Shown here: positions 32,401-44,700 of the stretch, one piece after another
Position numbering within the stretch: the first letter of the stretch is position 1
Layout: each line of letters opens with the position of its first letter
Source of the DNA: Ophiosphaerella korrae
Lineage: Eukaryota; Ascomycota; Dothideomycetes; Pleosporales; Phaeosphaeriaceae
Length of the DNA: 64,000 nt
NCBI GenBank assembly: GCA_028456385.1
Contig: JALNQF010000101.1
Location: forward strand, 62,001 to 126,000
Direction: 5' to 3'
Notes under the pieces: model-generated
What the model saw: only the letters and a program-made list of their open reading frames with translations
Database searches by the model: none
Told to the model about the DNA's origin: nothing
Translations under genes and position numbers: made by a program

Positions 32401-34213
32401 CAGGAGAGCTTTGGTATGTTTCTCAAAAGTCTCAAGTAAATTTCGGCGATCTGAGTCGAATTGGTTGCGATGGGCCGAGGAAGATAGGTCGTCTTCAGTC
32501 TCTGGGTCTGCTGTTGGTAACGATCCTTCTGCCCGTAATGCTTGAATCATGTCAAGATACTTGGCGGCTGTACTCGCTAAGGTTCCAATGCAGAATGCAT
32601 ACTGCATCCGCACAAGAGGGCTGATGCTGGGAGCATCAGGCAGGTAGGCCTCCAGTCGTGGAAGCACATATTCTGGAAAAATGTACGCATTCAATGGAGA
32701 AACAACTTGCACCATGGACAATATCTGCGTCAGTGTACGCAGTGCAGCAATTTTGACTTGCTCAGATCTGTCAGTCAGCAGCTGAGCCACGTACGGAACT
32801 ACTCGATCGAGCTTTGCTTCGTCAGTCAAGCGTTCCGAGAACGCCATGAGAAGTTCTAGCCCCCGCATGCGAGCCGATGCCCTTGCTGTTCCTCTTAAGC
32901 AGGAGACAATAATAGTTAGGAAAATGAGATTTCCATCGTCGCTGGCAAGACTCGGGGTAGGTGAGGCTTGGTGTTGGTAGTTTGGAATGTTGACGTAGAG
33001 TGGAAATACCCTGGAATTTGGTCCTGGGGGGGTGTTGTGCGGTCTTGAAAGTGCTTTTTCTCCGCCATTACTTGAAAGTAGATGGGAGATCTTGTCATAA
33101 TCGTTGTATATCTGCTCTATCCGATCATCCGGTTCTCCCAGATGCTCGGCTCCAGTAGTGACAGGCTTGCGGCCAGATGACGGGTCGGTGATTGAGTACA
33201 TGTATTGTTGTAAGAATCCGTAAAAGTAGCTCGGAAACACTTTATCTTTCCAGTGCATGAGGTAATCGTCGGCAGACATGCGCGAATTTGGATCTACTTG
33301 GATCATATGCAAAATAAGCTCCCTGACATTAGGGTCTTGAATTTTGCTTAAATGGGAGTGTTCTGGATCATACTCTCGCTGCCGATATTTGAAAAGTTGA
33401 CTTAATGAGAATATTGGCGCCTCGAGGAACAGCTCTGCAATGACGCAACCAACACTGAAGATATCCATAGCCCAGTTCACCTCTCCTATGCCTTCAGGTT
33501 GCTGCCCGGAAGCAAGGAAACGCTCTGGTGCAAGATAGCAAGTTCGACGCCCGGATAAATCAAAGTAGAAGGAAAAGTCTGCGGGGTTGTCTTCAGGTAG
33601 GTGAGCTGGTTTGTAGGACGAGGAGAAATCAGCGAGGTAGAGCCAGTTCCAGGATGTGACTAGGATGTTCTCTGTTTTGATGTCGCCGTGGAAAATGTTC
33701 CGGGCATGACAGTCACGTACAGCACAAAGAAGTTGAAAAGACAGCCAAGTTTTTTCGATCTCTTCCAGGAAGGGGCGTGTGCTTGTCGAAGTCAGAGTTG
33801 CGCCTAGGTGGTATCAAGGGCTTTTGCCTACCTCAGTCGATCATACAAGGAACTGTGTATATACTGGCGGACCAAGTAACCGCAAGCCGCCGTCTCGATA
33901 ATGCGATGGTATGCCAAAGCATTAGGAACTTCAGCAAGTAGTTTACGTTCATCTATGAATTTAGTATCACTAGAGAGAGGTAGATTCGAGAATTCTTACT
34001 TAGGAGGCGCTTAACATAGACCTGGAAATTGAATTGCGCATATGGCTTCATAACTACTCGCGCCACAACTAGACCATGCCTGTGGCGTGCTCTGACAGCC
34101 TTCATAAAGCGAGCGGCTCCAAGAGATTTTTCATACTGCAAATCGGCAAGCTCCGGTACGTCTATATTAGCCGAGCCGGCGGAGAGAGTGGTGAGCGAAA
34201 AGCCTTGCCCCAT
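29425..34213 (-). CDS. VPS15: Serine/threonine kinase VPS15 (Vps34 complex)
   Basis: Three exons (34000-34213, 33832-33952, 29425-33781) with introns of 47 bp (33953-33999) and 50 bp (33782-33831), giving 1563 residues. MGQGFSLTTL provides an N-myristoylation Gly2. The kinase domain holds the likely ATP Lys (VVMKP, about 56), the catalytic loop HGDIKTEN (143-150) and DFS in place of DFG (163-165), as in other Vps15 proteins. It is followed by NWAMDIFSVGCVIAE, a long HEAT-repeat region from about residue 410, for example RGLELLMAFSERLTDEAKLD, a Ser/Pro-rich linker (near 870), and a WD40 propeller starting about residue 1150 (VASFGEHTAAVTRVLVSPDQ). VPS15 anchors and activates the PI3-kinase Vps34 at endosomes and phagophores in vacuolar sorting and autophagy. 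ALG2 lies divergent, 330 bp away. Confidence 0.94.
33782..33831 (-). other. Intron 2 of VPS15 with a non-canonical-looking acceptor choice
   Basis: The donor is GTAGGC and the required acceptor is GACAAG at 33782. A stronger-looking CTAG acceptor 22 nt earlier (ending at 33804) would shift the frame and reach a stop soon. The AAG site restores the conserved DRLSTRPFLEEIEK segment. Confidence 0.75.
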
Positions 34214-34543
34214 GATGAACGATACGGTCGTTCAGAGTCGAGGTCTAGGTAGGTACTACGGGGTGCGATATTGTTGCCTCACGATCCGCATATTGAGCGA
34301 TACCTGTATGTAGCAACGTTAATCAACGAAGTAGCGGATGTTGAAGGTTAGGGACTCGAATCTTGAAAGCCATCCGTGTCTGTGTCACAGTATTTGCGTG
34401 ATGATGATGATGTTGTTGTGGGTCATGCGTAGATGAAGTTGGTCACAATGGTGCCTCAACCACTAGGATTAAAACGGAAAGGTGGGTGCTAGTACACAGC
34501 TGCTTGAACAAAGTGCACTCGCCAGATTGCACATGCAAACAAC
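34214..34543. promoter_or_regulatory. Divergent promoter region of VPS15 and ALG2
   Basis: 330 bp between the two ATGs, with a GATGATGATGATG run at about 34400. No clear factor site was identified. Confidence 0.45.
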
Positions 34544-36020
34544 ATGGCTGAGCAAAAGCAGCACATAGTCTTTTTCCATCCGGATCTGGGTATTGGCGGT
34601 GCCGAGCGCCTCGTTGTCGATGCAGCTGTTGCCCTCCAGAATCGAGGGCACACGGTCACCATCTTCACATCGCATTGCGACCCAGCGCATTGCTTCGATG
34701 AGGCTCGCGACGGTAAGCACCCGTTGCTCCCAACGACCACCCACCCGCCGCTTATGCATAGACAAGGCAGCTGAGACCTGACCCTGCGACAAAGGAACCC
34801 TTAAAGTGCGCGTGCGCGGCAATACCATCGTTCCTTCGACCATACTGGGACGATTCGCTATCCTCTGTGCCATCCTCCGTCAAGTGCATTTGATTCTGCA
34901 AATCGCCCTCTTCTCTGACGAGTTGCGCCGCCTCGCGCCTACATCCTTCTTCGTCGACCAGCTCAGCGCAGGCATACCCCTTCTGCGCCTTCTCCAACCC
35001 CACCCCCGCGCCATCTTCTATTGCCATTTCCCGGATAAGCTACTCGCGAAGAAAGGAGGATGTATGAAAACACTATATCGAGGCCCCTTTGATTGGCTGG
35101 AGAGCTGGAGTACAGGCTGCAGTGACACCATCGTGGTGAACAGCAACTTTACAAAGAGTGTGTTTGCTGAGGCATTTCCTAGCTTGAAGCATCGCAACCC
35201 TAGTGTCGTCTATCCTTCCGTGGACACAAGTGGTGGGGAGGTAGCTGCAGCTGCGAAGCCCCCGTGGCCCGGGAAAAAGGTGCTCCTCAGCATCAACCGC
35301 TTCGAGAAGAAAAAGGATGTCGCACTAGCTATCAAAGCATACGCAGGGCTTTCGTTTGAAGAACGAAAGGAGGCACGACTTGTTATCGCAGGCGGTTATG
35401 ACCAACGAGTGGCAGAAAACGCCAACACGTACACGGAGCTTTGCGAGCTCGCAGATTCGTTGAAGCTAAAGCACGTGACCGCAAAAACGGTCGCATCGGC
35501 CCAAAGCGTACCCAACGACATCTCCATCCTATTCCTCCACTCTGTCTCAAGCGCTTTCAAGGCAACGCTCCTTTCCACATCTCGGTTGCTTGTTTACACA
35601 CCACGGAATGAACACTTCGGCATTGTCCCGCTGGAGGCCATGTTAGCTGGAACCCCAGTATTGGCAGCGAACGAAGGGGGCCCGACAGAGACAGTCATCA
35701 GTGGTCAGACTGGTTGGTTGAGGGACGTCAGTAAGGTGCAAGATTGGACTGAGGTGATGCGCATAGCTTTAGAAGACGGCGATGGTGAGCAGAGGCTCAA
35801 GGAGATGGGTAAGTGGGGCAGAGATCGAGTAATGTCAGAGTTCTCAAAGGATAAAATGGGTGAGAGACTTGAGATAGCGATACAAGCCATGCTTCAGCAA
35901 ACGGTACGCCCGCCATTAACACCATTCGCTGCGGTCATATTTGCAGTTGGATTGATGGGTATCCTGGCTGCGTGGAGTCTTTGGTTGGCTCTCAAGCTTG
36001 CGAATGAAACAGCTGATTAG
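34544..36020 (+). CDS. ALG2: Alpha-1,3/1,6-mannosyltransferase ALG2
   Basis: Two exons (34544-34712, 34795-36020) with an 82 bp intron (GTAAGC...CAAAG), giving 464 residues. The N-terminus [20 protein letters not shown] is the typical GT4 Rossmann start with the GGAER substrate loop, followed by [33 protein letters not shown] (about 134-148) is the conserved ALG2 segment. The C-terminal Rossmann half has [34 protein letters not shown] with the EX7E sugar-nucleotide motif, and NEGGPTE. A C-terminal hydrophobic segment ([20 protein letters not shown], about 427-446) anchors it to the ER membrane. ALG2 adds the second and third mannose to the dolichol-linked oligosaccharide on the cytosolic ER face, at the start of N-glycosylation. 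It is the last intact host gene before the AT-rich block. Confidence 0.95.
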
Positions 36021-36219
36021 TGAGATTTATGTATGCTTCATTGCGTAAGTAGCTAAAAATGAGATTACCTGTGGGAAACGTGACAAGCTTCAATACTTTT
36101 GTGACAGACTATCCTTTTGATGACTAGGTTTGATTAGGGTATTAATTACACTGCAAAAATGGTACTTATTTACCTACTTAGGAACGAATAGTGGATGTGA
36201 TTTAGGAACAAAAAATTAG
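36021..36219. other. 3' flank of ALG2, border of the AT-rich block
   Basis: Ordinary-composition DNA after the ALG2 stop, becoming AT-rich. No gene seen. Confidence 0.5.
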
Positions 36220-36275
36220 GTCTAACCTAGATTCGAACTGCGTTTCGGCGTTCGGCCCCGCGCTAGGTTTTAGAC
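36220..36275 (-). repeat. GC-rich imperfect hairpin with a B-box-like motif at the AT-block border
   Basis: GTCTAACCTAG (36220-36230) pairs with CTAGGTTTTAGAC (36263-36275) around a GC-rich centre. On the minus strand GTTCGAATC (36230-36238) matches a pol III B-box consensus. No full cloverleaf can be folded, so it is a tRNA-like relic at most. Confidence 0.4.
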
Positions 36276-36430
36276 TCCTATGTAAGGTAGACTTTACGCA
36301 AGATAACTCAATAAGGTAGTTTCAACAATTAACTAAAGAGAGTAAATAGTAGATAAAGCTATCTAAGTAAGTACTAAGTATATATACCTAGTAGCTTACT
36401 AAGCGCTTACTAAAAGTAGAAAGGTAGTTA

Positions 36431-36461
36431 AATATTAGTAAGTTATAAACTTACTAATATT
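36431..36461. repeat. Perfect 14-bp palindrome with 3-nt loop
   Basis: AATATTAGTAAGTT (36431-36444), ATA, then AACTTACTAATATT (36448-36461), in RIP-altered DNA near the block border. Confidence 0.8.
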
Positions 36462-36749
36462 AGTATAAAAATAAAAGATATAAAAGATTACTTTTTTATA
36501 CTTCTATATCTATTAGTCTTCTATTCTTAGAAGTTATTATTAACTTATATTACTTATCTCTTATTATAAGATTATAAGCTTAGAAATAAGTAAGAGATTA
36601 TTATTAATTCTAAGTAACTATAAAAGAAATAGTTTATATATTTACGTAAGATTACTAAATCTTTTAGTTCTTTCTATTCTATTTAAGTTCTATACTTATC
36701 TAATCTTAGCTCTAGTTATAGAGCTTTATATTATACTAAAGATTATTAA

Positions 36750-37640
36750 TCTTTTATAAAGATTATTAATTTCTTATAATATTTCTTTAGAGCTTCTAGT
36801 ATCTTTAGTTTCTTTATTTAAATTAATTTATATTAGATATTAAAGTTTAGTCTTTATTTAAATTATAATATTAAAAATAGCTTATTTTATTCTATATTAT
36901 ATAATAGTATTATAAGTTAGAGCTTTTATCTATATAATATAAGTAAGCTTATAGTAGTAAGTAAGCTATATAAGTTATTTAAGCTACTTTACTATATATA
37001 AGTAGCTTAGCTTAGATAGTACTTTAATTAATAATTATTTCCTACTTATTTCTAAGCTTATATCTTATAATAAATAGTTATTTAAACTCTAAAATATATT
37101 CTAAAATACTTTTATATTACTTTAACTTTTTAAGCTACTTTTTAGCTTATTAAGTAATATTAGTATTTTAAAATACTACTTTTATTTAATATATAAAGTA
37201 TTTATAACTTCTAAAAATAGCTATAGTTTTATTTTTTTTTATTTTTAGTATATATAATTAATAATCTATTTAGAAAAGTTTAAATTATTTTAGTTCTTTA
37301 TTTTTAAAGTATATTCTTATATATATAACTTTTTTTTCTTTTATATTAAAATATATTACTTATATATCTATTTAAAGTAGTATAACTACTAATAAAGTTT
37401 TTAACTTAATTTTTATTTTATTAAACTTTTTAAGTTTAAGTAGCTTAAGTAGTTTTTTTATTATACTTAGCTTTAGTCTTTAAGTAACTTTTTCTTTCTA
37501 GTTTTATCTAGCTATAATAGCTTTAATTTAAACTTTATTTTACTTAATATATTCTTATAGTTCTATATTCTACTAAGTTAGAGTATTAATTAGTACTTAA
37601 ATACTTTTTTAATTAGTAATTAAGTTATTTAAGTTTATTT
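36750..37640 (-). pseudogene. Truncated gag fragment of a family A Gypsy element (copy E0)
   Basis: This aligns in reverse orientation with the gag region of the full-length copy at 39.5-40.0 kb (for example the stretch around TTTTTAGAAGTTATAAATAC in that copy). An insertion of about 170 bp is present near 36.90-37.07 kb. Its 5' part is cut by the family B LTR at about 37.64 kb. No coding capacity remains. Confidence 0.7.
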
Positions 37641-37644
37641 TAAT

Positions 37645-38320
37645 ATTAAAGCTTTAGAACGAAGTAAAAGTAATAAAAGTAAGTAAGCTTCTATAAAATA
37701 AGTAAAGTTAATTAATAAGTTAGTTACTTAACTTAATTAATAGTTAGCTTTTATTAGAGTATTATAAAGTATATAAGTATTAATAAATAGATAAGAAATT
37801 AATTAAAGTATTAGTTATAATACTTTATTTAAAAAAAAGTATTAAAAAGAGATTAAATATAATAGTTTATAAAGGTCTATTAACGTTTTTATATACTTAC
37901 TATCTTGTATTTATTTCTAAGTATTTACTCTAGAGCGTTTACTACTAAATAGTTATATATTTTACTATAATATATTACTTAGCTTAATTATATATAATAT
38001 AGTAGCTTACTTACTACTTAGTATTATAATACTATCTTCTTTTTTTACGCTAAGTCTATCTTTAAGCCTAAGCTTTCTATTAGTTAAGTTTAGCTTATAA
38101 GTAGTTTACTTTACTTTCTAGTTAAAAACTATTTTACTATAATATTACTTCTTTTTTAGTTTTATAAACTTTATTTCTTATTAGAAATCTTTACTATAAA
38201 CTATATTTCTAAAATACTTTATTTATATTATTTTTTTTAAGTATTTTTTATTTTATTATACTAGATTCTACTTTAAAGTATACTAAGTATACTTATATAA
38301 AGTATTTTTATATTAGTATT
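37645..38320 (-). repeat. Family B LTR, copy 1
   Basis: About 675 bp, co-linear with 59.75-60.47 kb. It interrupts the family A copy E0 between its 5' LTR and gag. It has only one 14 bp CTCTAGAG-type unit (37922-37935), whereas copy 2 has five. Strand is inferred from copy 2, where it adjoins the 3' end of a minus-strand family B element. Confidence 0.65.
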
Positions 38321-38321
38321 A

Positions 38322-38759
38322 TAATAGGCCTCCTATTATTAACTATAAGTACCTATCTAAAAGAAGTTAGTAGATTATAAAGTAATAGTAAAGCTTATAT
38401 AGAAATCTATAATAAACTATAAATAATAGAAGATATTTTATAACTATTTTATATTAGCGTTCTATAGTTAAAGGATTAAATTACTAATACTATCCTAATA
38501 ATATATATTACTACTAACTATATACTTATACTTTTTAGCTAGCTTTATACTTTATATTTACTAAGATTATAAATTACGAATTTATTACGTATATAAATTT
38601 ATACTTTGTATTTACTAAGATTATAAATTATAAATTTATTACCTATCTCTATTATAGTTAGCTTCTTAGTTAAGTTTATTACTTTATAAGTCGTGTACGT
38701 TGTTATTATCTATAAGGAGGCTAATTAGTTTAAATTAGCTTTCTATTATAGCTATAATA
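38322..38759 (-). repeat. Family A LTR of copy E0, reverse orientation
   Basis: This is the mirror image of the LTR that follows. The two LTRs meet at the palindrome TATTATAGCTATAATA (38744-38759), which both use as their 5' end. It is probably the 5' LTR of the minus-oriented E0 copy. Confidence 0.75.
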
Positions 38760-39191
38760 AGAAAAAGCTAATTTAAACTAATTAGCCTCTTTATAGATAA
38801 TAATAACGCGTACAACCTATAAGGTAATAAACTTAACTAGAAAGCTAACTATAATAGAGATAGGTAATAAATTTGTAATTTATAATCTTAGTAAATATAA
38901 AGTATAAAAATATATACGTAATAAATTTATAATTTATAATCTTAGTAAATATAAAGTATAAAGCCTACTAAGAAGTATAAGTATATAGTTAGTAGTAATA
39001 TATATTATTAAGATAGTATTAGTAATTTAATCTTTTAACTATAGAGCGCTAATATAAGATAGTTATAAAATATCTTCTATTATTTATAAGTTTATTATAG
39101 ATCTCTATATAAACTTTACTATTACTTTATAATCTACTAGCTTCTTTTAGATAGGTACCTATAGTTAATAATAAGATACCTATTATACTTT
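38744..39191 (+). repeat. 5' LTR of copy E1
   Basis: 448 bp, starting TATTATAGCTATAATAAG (ancestral start probably TG...) and ending TATTATACTTT. It contains a near-duplicated internal unit ATTTATAATTTATAATCTTAG.. about 70 bp apart. Confidence 0.85.
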
Positions 39192-39299
39192 ACTAATTTA
39201 GTTATTATAAGAAGTAAAGTAGAAGTAATATATAGTCTAGCTAATATAATAGTAGAAAGTTTAACTAAAATAAGTAAAGCCCCTAAGAGTAGTTATAAG

Positions 39300-40400
39300 T
39301 CTAATAGTACTATATAGGAAATAATTAAGAACTAAATTAATAACTTAATTTTAGATAAAGAAGATATAAAAATAGTAATTAATAACTTAGAAATATAGAA
39401 TAAAGAGCTTTAAGATTACGTAAAATAAAATAAAGTATAGATTAAAGCTATTATTAAAAGATAAAATTAAATAAAGTTAATTATACAACGCTTAGAGATA
39501 AGTATAATAAAGAAACTACTTAAAATACTTATTCTTAAGAAGTTTAATAAAATAAGAGAAAAACTAAAACCTTTTATTATATTAGTATAACTCTAAATAG
39601 ATATATAAGTACTATACTTTAATATAGAAGAGAAGAAAGTAATATATATAGGATTATACTTTAAAGAAGATATAATAAGATAGTATAAACCTTACTAGAC
39701 TAACTATATAATATACTTTCTAATAACCTAAAAAGATAAAACTAGAGCTATTTTTAGAAGTTATAAATACTTTACTAAATAAATAAGAGTAGTATTTAGA
39801 GATATAGATATTACCTAATAAGCTAAAGAATAGCTAGAAAAGCTTATATAAAATTAAAGTATTCTAAAATATATATTATAGTTTAAATAACTATTATAAA
39901 ATACTAAATAAAATAAGTTAGCTTTAATATTATAATTTAAATAAAGACTAAACTCTAAGATCTAATATAAAATAATATATATAGAGAAACTATAAATACT
40001 TAAAGCTTTAAAGTAATAAGTAATATAAATTAATAATAATCTTTAAGAATAGAAGAAAAATAAATATAAAAGTTATACCTAGAACTATAATAAGAGAGAC
40101 CTTATAGTCTTTAATACTAATAAGAATAAGAAAAAAAGAAGAATAAAGACTTTATATACTTTAATTATAGTAAGAAAAGCTACTATATAAAAGACTACTA
40201 ATTAAAGTTAAAGAAAGATATAGTATACTATAAATATAAGAAACTAAAATACTTTATAAAAGACTATAGAAGTAAAGACCTAAAGAAAAAAACTTAGTTA
40301 AAAATAACTAAAAAGAAAAAAGAAGTACTATAAGTATAGGCTAAACTTTAAGAAAAAGTAGCTAGGAGTAAAGAAGTATAATATATAATATTTTATTAGA
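39300..40400 (+). pseudogene. RIP-inactivated gag of copy E1
   Basis: The approximate region upstream of the protease. At about 40150-40200 a translated segment reads FIYFNYSKKSYYIKDY, the remains of a CX2CX4HX4C zinc knuckle whose Cys and His codons have turned to Tyr. Boundaries are approximate because no frame stays open. Confidence 0.7.
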
Positions 40401-41399
40401 CCTTTTATTATAATAATAACTACTATATATATCTTTTTAGTAAATAGAGAGTAGTATAGTTTTTATAGAAATAGAGATATAAAGTAGCTATAATAAAAGA
40501 AAAAAGAATAAAAGCTTAGTAAAAAGAAATAGCCTAAGTAATAAGCTTACTAATAGAAGATTTAGAAAAAGAAAAGCTTCTAGTACTATTAATTTAAGCT
40601 AAAAGACTAGTACTAGATAAAGAAACTACTATAACTACTTCTAAAAAACTATAAAGAAGAATAAGATAAGTTAGTATAAGAAAAATAAAATATACCTAGC
40701 TAATAATATATAGCTATAATAGCTATATAATAATAGATATAGAGGAATAAAATAAAGAATAAAGATTTATTTAAATATACTTAATAGTTATAAGTATAAA
40801 GAAAGTATATAAAGACTAAAAAGAATATAATCTTAAAGAAATAAAGTTTATACTATTTTAAGAATAGATAAAGTAATATATAGTTATAGTAAGAAGAATA
40901 CTTATATAAAAAAAATAGTAATACTTTATAAGAAAAATATAATAGATTAATAAAGCCTATATACTAAGAGTACTAGTAGTATACTATATTCTAATAATAA
41001 ATATACCTAGTAAAGATAAATACTAAGAAGAAGATAATAAAATAATAGATTTAAAATATCTAGTATACTTTAAAGTATTATAGATATTATACTTAGATAA
41101 AAATTATATTATATATAAAAACTCTAAAGTAAATAATAATATATAGCCTATAAGAAGAAGAGGCTATAATTATATAAAAGTAATTCTAGTAGAAAATATC
41201 TAAGAATAAGAGATAATCCTAGAAGATAAATACGTAGTAGTAAAGCCTAGACCTAAGTTAACTAAGAAATACGTCTAAAGAAGACTATAGTATAAATATA
41301 TAAATAATAAATATCTAAAATATAAAATATATAAACTTAAAGTAAAGCTATAGCTCTAGAAAGATAGATAATTTATAAAAAAGCTAAAGTAAAATAAGC

Positions 41400-44300
41400 T
41401 AAAAAGTATAAGAGGCCTATATATTATAAAAATAAGTAGTTACTAAAAGAAAAAAGTATAACTAATAATTAATAGTAGAGCTATAAAGAACTTTATATTA
41501 AAGAAGTTTATAGAAAAATAAGAAGTAAAGTATATAATAAAGAAATACCCTTAATAACTAAGTATAATTAAAAGAAAACTATTTTAAAAACTTATTAGAT
41601 TTAAAATAGTTCTTTCTATATTAGAACTAGAAGAAATAATAATTAAGAATATAGTTATAGATATAATAATAATTAATAATAAATAAGATATAATATTAGG
41701 TATACTATAGTTATAGATAACTAACCTATGTATTAATTAAAGAATAGAAGAAATTAGTTACTATAGAATAAATATATTAAAAGCTAATATAAGTACTTAT
41801 AAAGGAGAATTCTCTAAAAAATATAAGAAATAAGAAAAATAGCTTATAGAGCTAAAAGACTACTTTCTAGAATACTAGCTATAGGACCTAGTAATAGAAA
41901 TAAAAGAAAGAAAAAATATAAGATAGAGCCTAGTTTATTAAAAAATAAAAGAAGAGTTAAAAATTAAATAAATATTTATTTAAAACGTAATAAAAAAGAG
42001 ATAAATACAAGAATCTAAGTCTTTAATAGTATATAGACTTATCTTTATAAATAAAAAAGAGATAAGTAATAAGAGACTTTATATAGACTTTAGAAAAACT
42101 AATATAGTTATAAGTAAAAACTAATACCTTTTACTATAGATAGATATAATACAAGATAAATTATAAAAAGTAATAATCTTTATAAAATTAGATATCTAGA
42201 ATACTTACTACTAGATTAGAATTAAAGAAGGTAATAAAAAAAAAATAGCGTTTTAAATATAATAAGGATTATATAAGTACTTTATTATACTCTTTAGATT
42301 AATAAATATACTAGCTATATTTTAAGAAAGAATTAATATAGTACTAAGAAAGTACTTAGATATATTTATATTTATATACTTAGATAATATCCTTATATTC
42401 TTAAAAATAGAAGAAGAATATATACAATATATATATAAAGTACTAAAGAAGCTAGCTAAAAGTAAATTATTTCTTAAAATAAAGAAATATAAGTTCTATA
42501 TAAAAAAAATAGACTTTCTAAGATTTATTATAGAACTAGAAAAGATTAAGATTAACCTAGAAAAGATTAAGTTAATTAATAAATAGCTAATACTAAAAAA
42601 CTTAAAAGAAGTATAATAATTTTATAAGCTAGCTAACTTTTATAGAAAGTTAATAGTAAGATATTTTAAAGATATAAAACTAATAATAAGGCTTATAAAA
42701 AAAGATATACTATTTAAATAGACTAAAGAATATAATAAAGTATTTAATAAAATTAAAAGAAAGTTTATAAAAAACCTAGTTATTAGAATATATAACCTAG
42801 ACCTACTAGTAATAGTAAAAATAGACGTATCTAACTTAGTCTATAGAATAGTACTAATATAAGAAGACCTAAGGACTAAATAAAAATACTTAGTTAAATA
42901 CTTCTCTAAGAAAATAAAGCTAGTAGAGCTTAACTACTTAATTTATAATAAAGAGATACTAGTAATCTATAAAGTATTTAAATAATAGAGAGTATACTTA
43001 TAAAAAGTAAAATACTAGATAAAAGTCTATATAGACTATAAGAATCTTATAGGTTTTATAATAAATAAAGAACTATTATAATACTATATAAGATAGTAAG
43101 AATACTTATTAATATTTAACTTAGAAATTATATATATAAAGAGTAAAGATAACTAATTTATAGATACTCTTAGTAAAAGACTAGACTTAGAAGAAGAAGT
43201 AAGTACTACTAGTATAATTCTAGTTAAGAATAAAAAAAGATATTTAGTCCTAAATATACTTAAAATAGCTATAATACTTAAAAGAAAAAGTAGTAAGCTA
43301 GATAAATAGATTTAGAAGATAATATAAAAAGTATTAGAAAAAAAAAAAAATTAGAGATCTAAAAAAGACTTATATAAACCTATAGAAGAATATATATCTT
43401 AAGGAAAATTTAAAAAGAATTTATATAATAATTCTATAAATTACTAGTATATAGTTACTAAGGTATTAATAAAATATTAAATAGACTACTATAAGACTAC
43501 TATATCTTAAGAGTAAAATAATTAGTAATAGAAGTACTATAAAACTATATAGAATATTAAAAAAATAAATATAGTAGATATATACTATATAAAATACTAT
43601 AACTAGTAGAAATACTAAAATAACTATAGAGAGTTATTATAATAGACTTTATTATAAAGCTACTTAAGTCTAAAGTCTTAATATTAAGAGTTAAGTATAA
43701 TAGAATCCTAATACTAGTAAATAAACTTATAAAGTACTTATACTTTAGACTATATAAAAAGAAAAGTAAGATAGAAGTTACTATATATTAGGTTTTAGGA
43801 ACTATAATTAGTTAATATAGACTACTAGATAAGATTATTATAGATAGAGATATACGATTTATATTAAAACTATAGGGAATAATAATAGTATAATTAGAAA
43901 TTAAATATATAAAATTTACTACGTACTACTTATAAATAAATAGATAATTAGAATACATAAACTAAATAGTAGAATAGTATTTAAGATACTACCTTAACTA
44001 TAATTAAAATAATTAGGTATAACTACTACTTATAGTATAGTTAGTATATAATAGTATAAAGAATATAGTAATAGAAGTATTACTTTTCTTTATAAACTAT
44101 AGATTTAAACCTAACGTATACTAGATACTAAGAAACTAGATATCTTAGTTTCTAAGAAGAGAAAACTTTACTAATAGACTTAAAGATATATATAATTAAC
44201 TAAGATAAGACGTAGAATTCTTATATAATTATATAGCTAAGTACTATAATAAGAAGTATAAAGAAGGACTTTAATTTAGAAAAAGAGAAAAAGTATAGTT

Positions 44301-44700
44301 AATATAAAAAAATATTAAAAGTAAATAACTAAGTTTAAAATTAGACTACGTTAAGATAAAACTATATAAAGTTAAAAAAGAAGTTATACTAGTTATATTT
44401 AAACTAAAGCTACTAAATAAGATAAAGATATACTTAATATTGTATATAGCCTTACTAGAACAAGTACTATAGAATATAGAACTACTAGTATATAAAGTAG
44501 ATACGTATAAAGAATAAGAAGACTAAGAAGTTAAAAAAATCTTATAGTACTAGTTCTAAAATAGAAAAAACTACTACTTAGTAGAATAGATAGGTATAGA
44601 TAAAAAAAGATAACTATAGAAGAAAATATAGAAACTAGAAGATAATCTTAATTACTTTAAGAAACTAGAAAAGTTTTAAAGTTAAAACCTTCTAGAGTAC
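41400..44700 (+). pseudogene. RIP-inactivated pol of copy E1 (PR-RT-RH-INT-chromodomain)
   Basis: Protease motif at about 41462-41497 reads LIINSRAIKNFI, where an active enzyme has DSGAT. Reverse transcriptase (about 41960-42600) shows FIKLDI, FRLINILAIF and YLDNILIF at 42377-42400, with the second Asp of YLDD changed to Asn. RNase H is recognisable at about 42830-43100 (DVSNLVYRIVLI). Integrase (about 43330-44250) shows IIIDFIIKLLKSK and IIIDRDIRFILKL. The chromodomain lies at about 44520-44690, ending LEDNLNYFKKLEKF. Every change at these catalytic codons is a G-to-A or C-to-T transition. Confidence 0.85.

Noticed and set aside
36220..36290. A functional tRNA gene at the AT-block border
   Set aside because: A T-loop-like motif is present but the T stem does not pair and no complete cloverleaf could be folded. 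Kept only as a hairpin.
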